A stretch of 64,000 nt of DNA from Thiobaca trueperi (GTDB lineage: Bacteria; Pseudomonadota; Gammaproteobacteria; Chromatiales; Chromatiaceae): contig NZ_SMAO01000010.1 in assembly GCF_004342175.1 (NCBI RefSeq), positions 1 through 64,000 on the forward strand. Direction: 5' to 3'. Within the stretch, counting starts at the first letter, position 1. Every line of letters starts with the position of its first letter. The position numbers were made by a program, and so were the translations under genes. The notes under the pieces are model-generated. The model was not told the DNA's origin, searched no databases, and worked only from the letters and a program-made list of their open reading frames with translations. Shown here one piece after another: positions 17,893 to 26,481 of the stretch.

Positions 17893-19794
17893 ATGAGCAG
17901 CACACCTATGCAGACAACCACCCAACACCGCCGCCGGACCTTTGTCCCCGGTCCGGACACGGCCATGATCGATGTCTCCATCGACGGCATCCAACTCCAG
18001 GTGCCACAGGGGACGACCATCCTCGACGCCGCCCGCCGGATCGGGGTGCGGATTCCAACCCTCTGCCATCACGACGACCTCTGCACTGCCGGCGTCTGCC
18101 GCATCTGCGTGGTCGAGGTCGAGGGGATGCGCAATCTTCAGGCGTCCTGCGCCACCCCGGTCATGCAGCCGATCACGCTCAAGACCAACAGCGCCAAGGT
18201 ACGTTCGGCGCGGCGTCACATCATCGATCTGCTGCTCGCCGAGCACTATGGCGACTGCAACACCTGCAAGCGCAACAACAACTGCGAGTTGCAGTCGCTC
18301 GCGACCGAGTATGGCGTCGATTTCTACCGCTTCGGCCATCCGACCGAGCCCAAGTACGCCATCGACCGCAGCAGCACCTCGGTCGTGCGCGACATGAACA
18401 AGTGCGTGCTCTGTCGTCGCTGCGTGCGCGCCTGTGATGAACTCCAGGGCGTCGGCTGTCTGACCGTCGCCAGCCGCTCATCGCGTGCGCACGTCTCGAC
18501 CTTCGCCAACAAACCGCTCTCCGGCGTGGTCTGCATCAACTGCGGTCAGTGCATCAACCACTGTCCGACCGGCGCCCTGACCGAACAGGATCAGACCGAC
18601 GAGGTCTGGACCATGATCGACAACCCTGCCAAGCATGTCGTCATCCAGACCGCTCCCTCGCCACGCGCTGGCATGGGCGAATGTTTCGATCTGGAACCCG
18701 GCACCCCGGTCACTTATCAGCTCAACACCGCGCTCAAACGGATGGGCTTCGACGCCGTTTTCGACACCAATCATACCGCTGACCTCACCATCATCGAGGA
18801 AGGCACCGAGCTGATCCTGCGGCTTTACAAGGCGCTGGTGCAGAAGGACGAGAGCGTGAAGCTGCCCCAGTTCACCAGTTGTTCGCCGGGCTGGGTCAAG
18901 TACATGGAGCACTTTTACGCCGGCATGCTTGATCATCTGTCCTCGGCCAAGAGTCCGCAGCAGATGTTCGGCTCGCTGCTCAAGACCTATTACGCCGAGA
19001 AGCGTGGCGTCAATCCCAAGGACATGGTCGTTGTCGCGCTCATGCCCTGCACCGCAAAGAAATACGAATGCAACCGCCCGGAGATGAATTCCAGCGGTTT
19101 CAAGGACGTGGACTACGGTTTGACCACCCGTGAGCTGGCGCGTATGGTCAAGGAATCAGGCATCGATCTGCCCAAGGTGCCCGAGACCGGCTTCGACGAG
19201 CCATTCGGCGAGGCATCCGGTGCTGGTGTCATCTTCGGCGCCACGGGCGGGGTCATGGAGGCCGCACTGCGCACCGTGATCGAGATGGTCACCGGCAAAC
19301 AGGTCGAGAACTTCTACGATCACGCCAACATCCTGCCGGTACGCGGGATCGAGGGGGCGCGTCTGGCCGAGATCACGATCACCGAGGTCGGCCCGGTGCC
19401 GGATCTCGTCAAGCATCTGGTCCCGGACTGGGAGTGGCTGAAGGGCGCGACCCTCAAGGTCGGCGTGGTGCACGGAACGGCCAACGCCCAACTGGTGATG
19501 GAGGACATCAAGTCCGGCGGTCCCTTCAGCGAGTGCCATTTCATCGAGTTCATGGCCTGCCCCGGCGGCTGTCTCGGCGGCGGCGGTCAGCCGATTCCGA
19601 CCAGTCCCGAGATCCGCGCCCAACGCGCCAAGGCCATCTACCAGCTCGACGCCGACTACGCGGTACGCAAGTCGCACGAAAACCCGATGGTGCTCCAGCT
19701 CTACCGGGAATTCCTGACTGACGGTCCCTGCGGACACATCTCGCACCATCATCTGCACACGCACTATCAGGCGCGCGGCAAGTTCATCGGCTGA
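17893..19794 (+). CDS. hydA: [FeFe]-hydrogenase catalytic subunit, second copy (HydA2)
   Basis: Second [FeFe]-hydrogenase catalytic subunit (633 residues from ATG 17893, which GGGAG precedes; ATG 17872 is an alternative). Domains: [2Fe-2S] domain (C58, C69, C72, C86 region); His-ligated [4Fe-4S] segment (H118, C122, C125, C131); two [4Fe-4S] clusters (C171-C181, C214-C224); H-cluster domain with L1 TSCSPGW (328-334), L2 MPCTAKK (384-390) and L3 MACPGGC (554-560). L1 has Ser where HydA1 has its second Cys. The tail ends in a His-rich segment (HISHHHLHTHYQ). With the HoxF-like protein it should form an NAD(H)-linked cytoplasmic hydrogenase. Confidence 0.93.
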   Translation: MSSTPMQTTTQHRRRTFVPGPDTAMIDVSIDGIQLQVPQGTTILDAARRIGVRIPTLCHHDDLCTAGVCRICVVEVEGMRNLQASCATPVMQPITLKTNSAKVRSARRHIIDLLLAEHYGDCNTCKRNNNCELQSLATEYGVDFYRFGHPTEPKYAIDRSSTSVVRDMNKCVLCRRCVRACDELQGVGCLTVASRSSRAHVSTFANKPLSGVVCINCGQCINHCPTGALTEQDQTDEVWTMIDNPAKHVVIQTAPSPRAGMGECFDLEPGTPVTYQLNTALKRMGFDAVFDTNHTADLTIIEEGTELILRLYKALVQKDESVKLPQFTSCSPGWVKYMEHFYAGMLDHLSSAKSPQQMFGSLLKTYYAEKRGVNPKDMVVVALMPCTAKKYECNRPEMNSSGFKDVDYGLTTRELARMVKESGIDLPKVPETGFDEPFGEASGAGVIFGATGGVMEAALRTVIEMVTGKQVENFYDHANILPVRGIEGARLAEITITEVGPVPDLVKHLVPDWEWLKGATLKVGVVHGTANAQLVMEDIKSGGPFSECHFIEFMACPGGCLGGGGQPIPTSPEIRAQRAKAIYQLDADYAVRKSHENPMVLQLYREFLTDGPCGHISHHHLHTHYQARGKFIG

Positions 19795-19863
19795 ACGCGC
19801 TGCCATCGTCCGCTGACCCGGTTCGTCTGGACCGGGCAGCAAACCCTCTTCACGGAACAGGCG

Positions 19864-20796
19864 ATGACCGCAAAACACCTGAGCTTCACCATCCTGGGCA
19901 CCGGCGCGCTCGGTGGCTTTTATGGGTCACGACTGCTCCAGGGCGGATCGACCGTGCGGTTCATTGCCCACAGTGACGTGGACTGGATGCGGACGCACGG
20001 GCTGCGGGTCGATTCGCCGCTCGGCGATCTGGTGCACCAGCCGGTCGAGGTCTATGCCAGCGCGGATGCGATTCCGCCGAGCGATGTCGTCTGCGTGGCG
20101 CTCAAGACGACCCAAAACGCGCAGTTGCCCGAGCTGCTCAAGCCGCTGGTCCGCGCCGGGACGGTGATTCTCAATCTGCAAAACGGCCTGACCATGGAGG
20201 ACGAGCTGGCGGCTGCCTTCCCGGATGCCTGCGTAATCGCGGGGCTCTGCTTTCTCTGCTCGAACAAGGTCGGTCCCGGCCACATCGCCCATCTCGACTA
20301 TGGGCTGGTGAGTTTTGCCGCATTCGATGAGCGCGGACATGACTGGATTCCACGCCTGATGGCGGCGTTCAGCGCCGGCGGAATCGCCGTGGAGTCGCGA
20401 CCCTCGCTCCCGCAGGCCCGCTGGCGCAAACTGGCCTGGAACATCCCCTTCAACGGGCTGTCGGTCCTGCTCGGGGTCAATACGGATGTCATCATGGCGG
20501 ACCCTGACGCCAGGGCGCTGGCGGAGGAATTGATGGCTGAAGTCGCGGTCGGCGCCGCTGCCTGTGGCGTTCCTTTCGACACTGGTTTCACCCGCGCACT
20601 GCTCGACATCACCGAACGCATGACGCCTTATGCGCCCAGCATGCGGCTGGATTTTCTCGCCAGACGGGAGATCGAGCTTGAATATCTGTACCGCAGACCC
20701 CTGAGGGAGGTAGCCAGACATGGCGTCAGACTCCCGGCAGTTGAAGCCATTGCCAGTCAGTTGGCCTTTGCCGACAGGCGAAATCGCGAGGGATGA
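19864..20796 (+). CDS. Putative 2-dehydropantoate 2-reductase (PanE/ApbA family)
   Basis: NAD(P)-binding ketopantoate reductase family protein (310 residues). The N-terminal Rossmann motif is ILGTGALGGFYGSRL. A conserved K105-like segment (ALKTTQN) and a C-terminal helical domain with NGLSVLLG follow. Ketopantoate reductase would serve coenzyme A synthesis. Several relatives act on other 2-keto acids, so the substrate is uncertain. It follows hydA2 by 69 bases in the same direction, possibly as read-through, with no evidence of a hydrogenase role. Confidence 0.78.
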   Translation: MTAKHLSFTILGTGALGGFYGSRLLQGGSTVRFIAHSDVDWMRTHGLRVDSPLGDLVHQPVEVYASADAIPPSDVVCVALKTTQNAQLPELLKPLVRAGTVILNLQNGLTMEDELAAAFPDACVIAGLCFLCSNKVGPGHIAHLDYGLVSFAAFDERGHDWIPRLMAAFSAGGIAVESRPSLPQARWRKLAWNIPFNGLSVLLGVNTDVIMADPDARALAEELMAEVAVGAAACGVPFDTGFTRALLDITERMTPYAPSMRLDFLARREIELEYLYRRPLREVARHGVRLPAVEAIASQLAFADRRNREG

Positions 20797-20831
20797 GATC
20801 AGGCGGGTAGACGCTTCATCTCGTGCTGGCG

Positions 20832-20916
20832 TTAAACTGCGTCCAGTGTGACAGGCATCGTTTCGAGCAAGGATCAGCCTTGCGGCAACCAACGATGTTC
20901 GGTGAGACGCGGTTTC
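20832..20916. repeat. Dispersed ~85-bp repeat, subfamily D (inverted)
   Basis: It starts TTAAACTGCGTCCAG and ends GAGACGCGGTTTC. Read on the minus strand it aligns with the unit at 26272 (AACCGCGTCTCACCG...GGACGCAGTTTA). It lies between the PanE-like gene and the first HDOD gene. Confidence 0.78.
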
Positions 20917-20990
20917 ACGCCATATGATGAATCCACCCGCATCATCCAGACCTCACGCCCGACATCAACCGACTGACTGGGGACCGACCG

Positions 20991-21839
20991 ATGCTGAGTG
21001 GTTTGGGGATTTACACCAAAATCATGCATGAAATCGAGACCGGCGAGGCGCATTTGCCAACCCTGCCGGACGTCGCCCTGCGCATCCGCCGCGCCATGCA
21101 GCATCCCAACTGCGACCTGGCGACCATCGAAGGCATCATCCAGACCGATGCCGGACTCTCGGCGCATTTGATCCAGATGGCCAACAGCTCGCTCTATCGC
21201 GGCTGGCGCGAAACCAGGGATCTGAAACGCGCCGTCTCGCTCTTCGGGCAGGAAATGACCCGCAATCTCTGTCTGAGCTATTCGCTGCGGGCGATGTTTC
21301 GCCACAAAACGCCGACGCTGCGCACACTGCTTCAGACGGCCTGGAAAGACAGCGCACATCGCGCCGCTCTGAGCGCGGTGCTGGCGAAGCAGTGCCGCCG
21401 CATCAGCCCGGATCGCGCGCTCCTGGCCGGGCTGCTCCAGGAAATCGGTCTGCCACTGTTGTATGTTCGACTGGAAAAACATCCCGAGACACTGGACAAC
21501 AGCGACATCATCCATGAACTGGCGGAGGACTTCAGCGCCCGCATCAGTGTGACGCTTCTGGAATCCTGGGGATTCGACGATGAGCTGCTGGAGGTGGCAC
21601 GCAGTCGTCACGACTGGCTCCGCGACGATCAGAGCAAGCCGGATCTGGCGGACGTCGTCCTGCTCGCCACCTGGCATGTGCGGTTCCTGACCGATGGCGC
21701 GGCGAACGGGTTGCCGCCGCTCGACAGGCTGCCGGCGTATCACAGGCTCAAGCCGGGGCCGATCAGTCCGGGCGGAACCCTGGAGATCTTTGACGATGCC
21801 GTAGACATTCGCGAAATCGAGACGACCATGACCGGCTGA
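20991..21839 (+). CDS. HDOD domain protein
   Basis: HDOD (HD-related output) protein of 282 residues. The core includes LPTLPDVALRIRRAMQ and DAGLSAHLIQMANSSLYRG, typical of the family. It lacks a catalytic HD pair arrangement that I can identify, and no receiver or GGDEF domain is attached. HDOD proteins act in signalling linked to chemotaxis, motility or stress; the specific role here is unknown. A second HDOD gene follows 74 bases downstream. Confidence 0.8.
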   Translation: MLSGLGIYTKIMHEIETGEAHLPTLPDVALRIRRAMQHPNCDLATIEGIIQTDAGLSAHLIQMANSSLYRGWRETRDLKRAVSLFGQEMTRNLCLSYSLRAMFRHKTPTLRTLLQTAWKDSAHRAALSAVLAKQCRRISPDRALLAGLLQEIGLPLLYVRLEKHPETLDNSDIIHELAEDFSARISVTLLESWGFDDELLEVARSRHDWLRDDQSKPDLADVVLLATWHVRFLTDGAANGLPPLDRLPAYHRLKPGPISPGGTLEIFDDAVDIREIETTMTG

Positions 21840-21855
21840 ACGGCAAGCCCGACGC

Positions 21856-21902
21856 TCAACTGCGTCCAGAGCGTGATACTGAGTTTCGAGTTTCAGACTC
21901 AA
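21856..21902. repeat. Partial dispersed repeat
   Basis: CTCAACTGCGTCCAGAGCG is the left terminus of the family (TAAACYGCGTCCAG). The rest has decayed and runs into the start of the next gene at 21914. Confidence 0.5.
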
Positions 21903-21913
21903 CGAGAGCGGAC

Positions 21914-22930
21914 ATGAGTTTCATCACAAAATGGGCGGATCGTTTGTTTTCGGCCCGGCACGCGGATGCGCTGGTTCATCAACCGGTGAACCCTGAGATC
22001 GATGACGCCGGGACAGAGACGGGAGAGGAAGCGGAAGAAAATGGCGAGCCTGAAGTCCCTGATCGGTCTGTCGCCGACCTTGACGCGCCGACGTTCGATG
22101 TCGATCGTTATTTTTATGCCTGGCTGATCGGTCTCGACGACCTCGTTGAACAGCCGCCAAACGCATTCGAGCAGTCTGTTCTGCATGACTTCGAACAGAT
22201 GGTCAGGGGACAGCAATCGAACGCCCACCTGGTGCCGCGCCTGCCCACCGTGATCCCGCAGCTCATGCACAGTCTGAAAGATGAGAAGATGACCAGCGCC
22301 CAACTGGCGCGGCAGATTGCGAAGGATCCGGTGCTGGTTGGCGAAGTCATTCGGCTGGCCAACAGCCCCTATTATCGAAGAAGCCGGAAAATTGCCAGCA
22401 TCGAACAGGCCGTGGTGCTTTTGGGCCAGAATGGCCTGAATCAGCTCATCGCGCGCGTGGCCTTCTATCCCATCCTCAATCTGCGCTCGGGGCAGATGAC
22501 CCAGCGTGCCGGCGCACGCCTCTGGGGTCAGTCCGAGCTGTGCGCCCTGGCCTGTCACGATCTGGCCGAAAAACAGAAGCTGGACGCCTTTGCGGCCTAT
22601 CTGTCCGGGCTCGTGGTCAATGTGGGCGTGATGGTCGGGTTGCGCCTGATGGATCAGATGTCGGGCAAAGAGGCGCATGACATCCCGCACGCCTGGGATT
22701 TCTATCGGTCACTCATCCTTCATGCCGGGCATTTTTCACACCGCATCGTCGCGGAATGGGGCTTTCCCGAGAACGTGATTCAGGCGATTGGCGAGAAGGC
22801 CGAACAGGGACCGCTGGAATCGATGTCGCCGCTTGGTCGGATCCTGTGTCGCTGTGATCAATCGAGCAAGCTGGATCTGCTGAAAGAAAATCAGCGTCTG
22901 CCGGTCGCGGGCGGAACCGCCAGCGTTTAG
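21914..22930 (+). CDS. HDOD domain protein with N-terminal extension
   Basis: The protein has 338 residues. The first 100 include an acidic Glu-rich stretch (TETGEEAEENGEPE) and no known fold. The HDOD domain follows from about residue 105 (LPTVIPQLMHSLKDEKMTSAQLA, IAKDPVLVGEVIRLANSPYY). It probably functions together with the preceding HDOD protein, as the two are adjacent and in one direction. The role is unknown. It could arise from duplication, but the similarity outside the core is low. Confidence 0.8.
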   Translation: MSFITKWADRLFSARHADALVHQPVNPEIDDAGTETGEEAEENGEPEVPDRSVADLDAPTFDVDRYFYAWLIGLDDLVEQPPNAFEQSVLHDFEQMVRGQQSNAHLVPRLPTVIPQLMHSLKDEKMTSAQLARQIAKDPVLVGEVIRLANSPYYRRSRKIASIEQAVVLLGQNGLNQLIARVAFYPILNLRSGQMTQRAGARLWGQSELCALACHDLAEKQKLDAFAAYLSGLVVNVGVMVGLRLMDQMSGKEAHDIPHAWDFYRSLILHAGHFSHRIVAEWGFPENVIQAIGEKAEQGPLESMSPLGRILCRCDQSSKLDLLKENQRLPVAGGTASV

Positions 22931-22959
22931 TGCGGCACCTTGGAAGTCCCGATACCGTT

Positions 22960-23006
22960 CGTTGTCGTAATCGAAAATCCGCAAGTCGATTACGACAACG
23001 ACAACG
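22960..23006. repeat. CGTTGTCGTAATCGA inverted repeat
   Basis: CGTTGTCGTAATCGA and TCGATTACGACAACG form perfect 15-base arms around a short loop. A related element with an expanded GACAAC run lies at 34482-34546, so this is a second dispersed repeat family. Confidence 0.75.
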
Positions 23007-23137
23007 ATCTGAGACGGTCGCGGAACATCTGCACGGACGCACCAGCTCGATTTGACCCGATCCCGGCAATCCATCCGCAGCACACCCCGCCCGCCAGACA
23101 GATCTGAACAGGCCGCCAGGGATGCATGCCGACCCAC

Positions 23138-23213
23138 ATTGTCGACATTGAGCCTTGACTTTAGCGAGAAAAACGCTAATTTATGCAGCCATTCAGGATA
23201 ATCTGTCGACAAT
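23138..23213 (+). promoter_or_regulatory. Promoter and candidate GntR operators upstream of gntR-prpBC
   Basis: A sigma-70-like promoter is visible: TTGACT at 23155-23160, a 16-base gap, then TAATTT at 23177-23182. Perfect TGTCGACA palindromes flank it at 23140-23147 and 23204-23211. A further inverted repeat TTAGCG/CGCTAA (23161-23179) fills the spacer. This fits autoregulation by the GntR protein encoded next; the assignment is inference. Confidence 0.5.
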
Positions 23214-23219
23214 CAGCGC

Positions 23220-23936
23220 ATGTTTGTTTCAGCCGACGATGTCTCCGATACCAGTGCGACCATCGCCGACCGGATCTTCGACCGACTCAGGCAGGCAATC
23301 GTGGAAGGCGAGATTCCGCCCGGCAGCAAGATCAGCGAGCCCGTGCTGGCGGCGCGTTACGGCATCAGCCGGGGACCGCTGCGCGAGGCCATGCGGCGGT
23401 TGGAATCAACCAACCTGGTTGACCGCAAACCGAATGTCGGCGCCCGGGTCATCACCCTTTCCAGCGATCAACTGCTGGAGATCTATGTGATCCGTGAGGC
23501 ACTGGAAGGCATGGCCGCACGGCTGGCGGCGCAACAGATGTCAGACGCCGCCATCGCCGATCTGCAACAACTGCTGGCGCAGCATCGCAGCGAGGTCGCG
23601 CGGGACGGACAGACCTATTTCCAGCAGGAAGGCGATCTGGATTTCCACTTCCGGATTGTTCAGGGTAGCGGCAACCGCCGGCTGATCGACATCCTCTGCA
23701 ATGATCTTTATCACCTGGCGCGGATGTACCGCTGCCAGTTCGGGATGAAGAGTGACCGGGTTCGCGACGCCATCAAGGAACACGAACTCATCGCCGACGC
23801 CATCGCGGAACATGACGGCGAACTGGCGGAATGGCTGATGCGCCGCCATATCCGCCTCTCGCGGCGGGCCGTCGAGCGGCGACTGGTCGCCGAGAACAGC
23901 GGGCAATCCGTCAGCACATTCAGATCAAGACATTAA
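23220..23936 (+). CDS. GntR/FadR-family regulator of the prp genes
   Basis: The protein has 238 residues. The N-terminal winged helix is typical of GntR ([19 protein letters not shown], then [16 protein letters not shown]). The C-terminal FCD domain carries the usual metal-binding Asp/His residues (about DLDFHFRI and [10 protein letters not shown]). It lies 46 bases upstream of prpB, so it likely controls the methylcitrate genes in response to a propionate-derived metabolite. This differs from the sigma-54 PrpR of enterobacteria. No clear Shine-Dalgarno is visible. Confidence 0.85.
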   Translation: MFVSADDVSDTSATIADRIFDRLRQAIVEGEIPPGSKISEPVLAARYGISRGPLREAMRRLESTNLVDRKPNVGARVITLSSDQLLEIYVIREALEGMAARLAAQQMSDAAIADLQQLLAQHRSEVARDGQTYFQQEGDLDFHFRIVQGSGNRRLIDILCNDLYHLARMYRCQFGMKSDRVRDAIKEHELIADAIAEHDGELAEWLMRRHIRLSRRAVERRLVAENSGQSVSTFRSRH

Positions 23937-23982
23937 GAACCGGCGCACCCTGCTGCGCACTGATCAACAACGAGGCGAAACG

Positions 23983-24873
23983 ATGACTGACAAGACCACG
24001 CCCGGCGCCAGACTGCGCCTTGCCGTCCAGGAAGAACATCCATTGCAGGTGGTGGGCGTGATCAACGCCTATCACGCCCGCATGGCCGAGCGCACCGGCT
24101 ACCGCGCACTCTATCTCTCCGGCGGCGGCGTCGCGGCAGGCTCCTACGGGGTGCCGGATCTGGGCATGACCAGCCTGGACAACGTGCTGGAAGACGTCAC
24201 CCGCATCACCTACACCACCGAGCTGCCGCTGCTGGTGGATGCGGACACCGGCTGGGGCAGCGCCTTCAACATCGCCCGCACGGTCAAGCAACTGATCCGC
24301 GCCGGGGCCGCCGGCTGTCATATCGAGGACCAGGTCGCCGCCAAGCGTTGCGGCCATCGTCCCGGCAAAGCGGTCGTCTCCAAGGCCGAGATGGTCGATC
24401 GCGTCAAGGCCGCCGTGGATGCGCGTACCGATGATTTCGTCATCATGGCGCGCACCGATGCGCTGGCCGTCGAAGGCATCGAGGCCGCCATTGAGCGCGC
24501 CGTGGCCTGCGTCGAGGCGGGCGCGGACATGATCTTCCCCGAGGCCATGACCGAACTGGCGCAATACGAACAGTTCAGCGCGGCAGTCCAGGTACCGATC
24601 CTGGCCAACATCACCGAGTTTGGCGCCACACCGCTCTTCACCACCACTGAACTGGGTCAGGCCGGCGCCTCGCTGGTGCTCTATCCGCTGTCCGCCTTCC
24701 GCGCCATGAACAAGGCCGCGCTCAACGTCTATCAGGCGATCCGCCGCGACGGCACCCAGGCCAACGTGGTCGATACCATGCAGACCCGCATGGAGCTGTA
24801 CGATTATCTCGACTATCACAGCTTCGAGCAGAAACTCGATGCGCTGTTTGCGCAAGGGAAAACCGAGGAATAA
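23983..24873 (+). CDS. prpB: 2-methylisocitrate lyase
   Basis: Cleaves 2-methylisocitrate to pyruvate and succinate, the last step of the methylcitrate cycle (296 residues, normal). It has the isocitrate lyase superfamily fold, with the metal-binding DADTGWG, the HIEDQ segment and the KRCGH catalytic motif with its active cysteine. GAGG lies upstream of the ATG. The tail (about 30 residues after the core) is normal for PrpB. It is in the same direction as prpC, separated by 230 bases of repeat DNA. Confidence 0.95.
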   Translation: MTDKTTPGARLRLAVQEEHPLQVVGVINAYHARMAERTGYRALYLSGGGVAAGSYGVPDLGMTSLDNVLEDVTRITYTTELPLLVDADTGWGSAFNIARTVKQLIRAGAAGCHIEDQVAAKRCGHRPGKAVVSKAEMVDRVKAAVDARTDDFVIMARTDALAVEGIEAAIERAVACVEAGADMIFPEAMTELAQYEQFSAAVQVPILANITEFGATPLFTTTELGQAGASLVLYPLSAFRAMNKAALNVYQAIRRDGTQANVVDTMQTRMELYDYLDYHSFEQKLDALFAQGKTEE

Positions 24874-24880
24874 CGACTAA

Positions 24881-24947
24881 GGTGGTTTCCGGGAAAGTTT
24901 CTACCAGAGTCAAGGCTTCAAGTAGATTGTTTTCAGGAAATCACCCA
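24881..24947. repeat. GGTGATTTCC-type inverted-repeat element
   Basis: The element begins GGTGGTTTCCGGGAAAG and ends GTTTTCAGGAAATCACC, so its ends are imperfect inverted repeats. Related ends bracket 34389-34635 and close the repeat at 58572. Confidence 0.55.
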
Positions 24948-24956
24948 AAGCACCGC

Positions 24957-25044
24957 TGAACCGCGAAGAACGCAAAGAACGCGAAGGATGGATCATGTCT
25001 TTTCGCACCTTATTTCTTTGCGTCCTTTGCGCCTTTGCGGTTCA
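24957..25044. repeat. AACCGCGAAG/CTTTGCGGTT inverted repeat
   Basis: TGAACCGCGAAGAACGCAAAG (24957) pairs imperfectly with CTTTGCGCCTTTGCGGTTCA (25025-25044). Elements of this purine-rich type occur in many proteobacteria. With the preceding element it fills the prpB-prpC gap and may form an mRNA hairpin between the two genes. Confidence 0.6.
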
Positions 25045-25103
25045 AATGCCCGTCCAGAATCAACATCTGCGGCATCCCAGACCCTACTGAGGAGAAATGA
25101 ACG

Positions 25104-26258
25104 ATGAGCGACAACCAGGAAAGCCAATTGCCCAAGCCGAAGAAATCGGTCGCCCTGTCCGGCACCGCCGCCGGCAACACCGCCGTCTGTACGGTGGGAC
25201 GCACCGGCAACGATCTGCATTATCGCGGCTATGACATCCTCGATTTCGCCGACCACGCCGAGTTCGAAGAAATCGCCCATCTGCTGATCCACGGCCATCT
25301 GCCCAACCGCGCCGAACTGACCGCCTACAAAAAACGTCTGCGCAGCCTGCGCGGTCTCCCGGCCGGCCTCAAGCTGGCTCTGGAGCAGATTCCCGCCGCC
25401 TCGCACCCGATGGATGTGCTGCGCACCGGCACCTCGCTCCTGGGCACCCTGGAGCCCGAGAAAGAGGCCATGCCCTATGCCGGCGCCCGCGCCATCGGTG
25501 ATCGTCTCATCGCCTGCATGGGCTCCATCCTGCTCTATTGGTATCACTGGGCGCACCACGGCCGGCGCATCGACGTGGAGACGGACGACGAGACCATCGG
25601 CGGACACTTCCTGCATCTGCTGCACGGCGAAGTCCCCTCGACCGAATGGGTGCGCGCCATGCACACCTCGCTCATCCTCTATGCCGAGCATGAGTTCAAC
25701 GCCTCGACCTTCACCTCGCGGGTCATTGCCGGCACCAACTCCGACATCTACTCGGCGGTCACCGGCGCCATCGGCGCACTGCGCGGCTCCAAGCATGGCG
25801 GCGCCAACGAAGTCGCCTGCGAGATTCAGCAGCGTTACAACACCCCCGACGAGGCCGAGGCCGACATCGTCGAACGGGTTGGCCGCAAGGAGATCGTCAT
25901 CGGCTTCGGCCATCCGGTCTACACCGTGAGCGATCCGCGCAACAAGGTCATCAAGTCCGTTGCGCTGCGACTGTCCGAGCTGAACCAGGACACCCGCATG
26001 TACGAGGTCGCCGAGCGGTTGGAAACCGTCATGTGGGATCAGAAAAAGATGTTCCCCAACCTCGACTGGTTCTCCGCCGTCTCCTATGCCGCCATGGGCA
26101 TTCCGACTGCCATGTTTACGCCCATCTTCGTGATCGCGCGCACCACCGGCTGGACCGCCCACGTCATCGAACAGCGCGAGGACAACAAGATCATCCGTCC
26201 GAGCGCCAACTACATCGGCCCCGAAAACCGCAAGTGGGCGCCGATCGACCGTCGCTGA
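25104..26258 (+). CDS. prpC: 2-methylcitrate synthase
   Basis: Condenses propionyl-CoA with oxaloacetate (384 residues). It has the citrate synthase fold with active-site histidines and aspartate in [24 protein letters not shown] and the C-terminal [18 protein letters not shown]. The short length without the N-terminal extension of hexameric citrate synthase fits PrpC. GAGGAG lies just upstream. A methylcitrate dehydratase (prpD, or acnD-prpF) is not encoded next to it. Confidence 0.94.
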   Translation: MSDNQESQLPKPKKSVALSGTAAGNTAVCTVGRTGNDLHYRGYDILDFADHAEFEEIAHLLIHGHLPNRAELTAYKKRLRSLRGLPAGLKLALEQIPAASHPMDVLRTGTSLLGTLEPEKEAMPYAGARAIGDRLIACMGSILLYWYHWAHHGRRIDVETDDETIGGHFLHLLHGEVPSTEWVRAMHTSLILYAEHEFNASTFTSRVIAGTNSDIYSAVTGAIGALRGSKHGGANEVACEIQQRYNTPDEAEADIVERVGRKEIVIGFGHPVYTVSDPRNKVIKSVALRLSELNQDTRMYEVAERLETVMWDQKKMFPNLDWFSAVSYAAMGIPTAMFTPIFVIARTTGWTAHVIEQREDNKIIRPSANYIGPENRKWAPIDRR

Positions 26259-26271
26259 TCAGGCTCTAACC

Positions 26272-26354
26272 TGAACCGCGTCTCACCGCACGTCACCAGT
26301 CGTCGCAGGCCGGTCCTCACTCGACATGACGCCGGTCACCCGGGACGCAGTTTA
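26272..26354. repeat. Dispersed ~85-bp repeat, subfamily D
   Basis: It starts TGAACCGCGTCTCACCG and ends GGGACGCAGTTTA, matching the inverted copy at 20832. It lies behind prpC. Confidence 0.78.
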
Positions 26355-26481
26355 GAGGTAGACAAAAGACATCGGGTCGATATTCTTGTGCCACGAATAT
26401 CGATCCATGATCCTGGGTTCGGCCTCCACATCAGAGGATTGATGGGGCAAACCCTGTCCACCAGCATTGGGTGTCCTGTCT

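Noticed and set aside
16166-19794. Electron-bifurcating HydABC complex
   Set aside because: The NuoE-like domain lacks its cluster ligands and the NuoF part lacks the N- and C-terminal extra clusters of HydB, so a HoxF-type NADH enzyme is the better reading.
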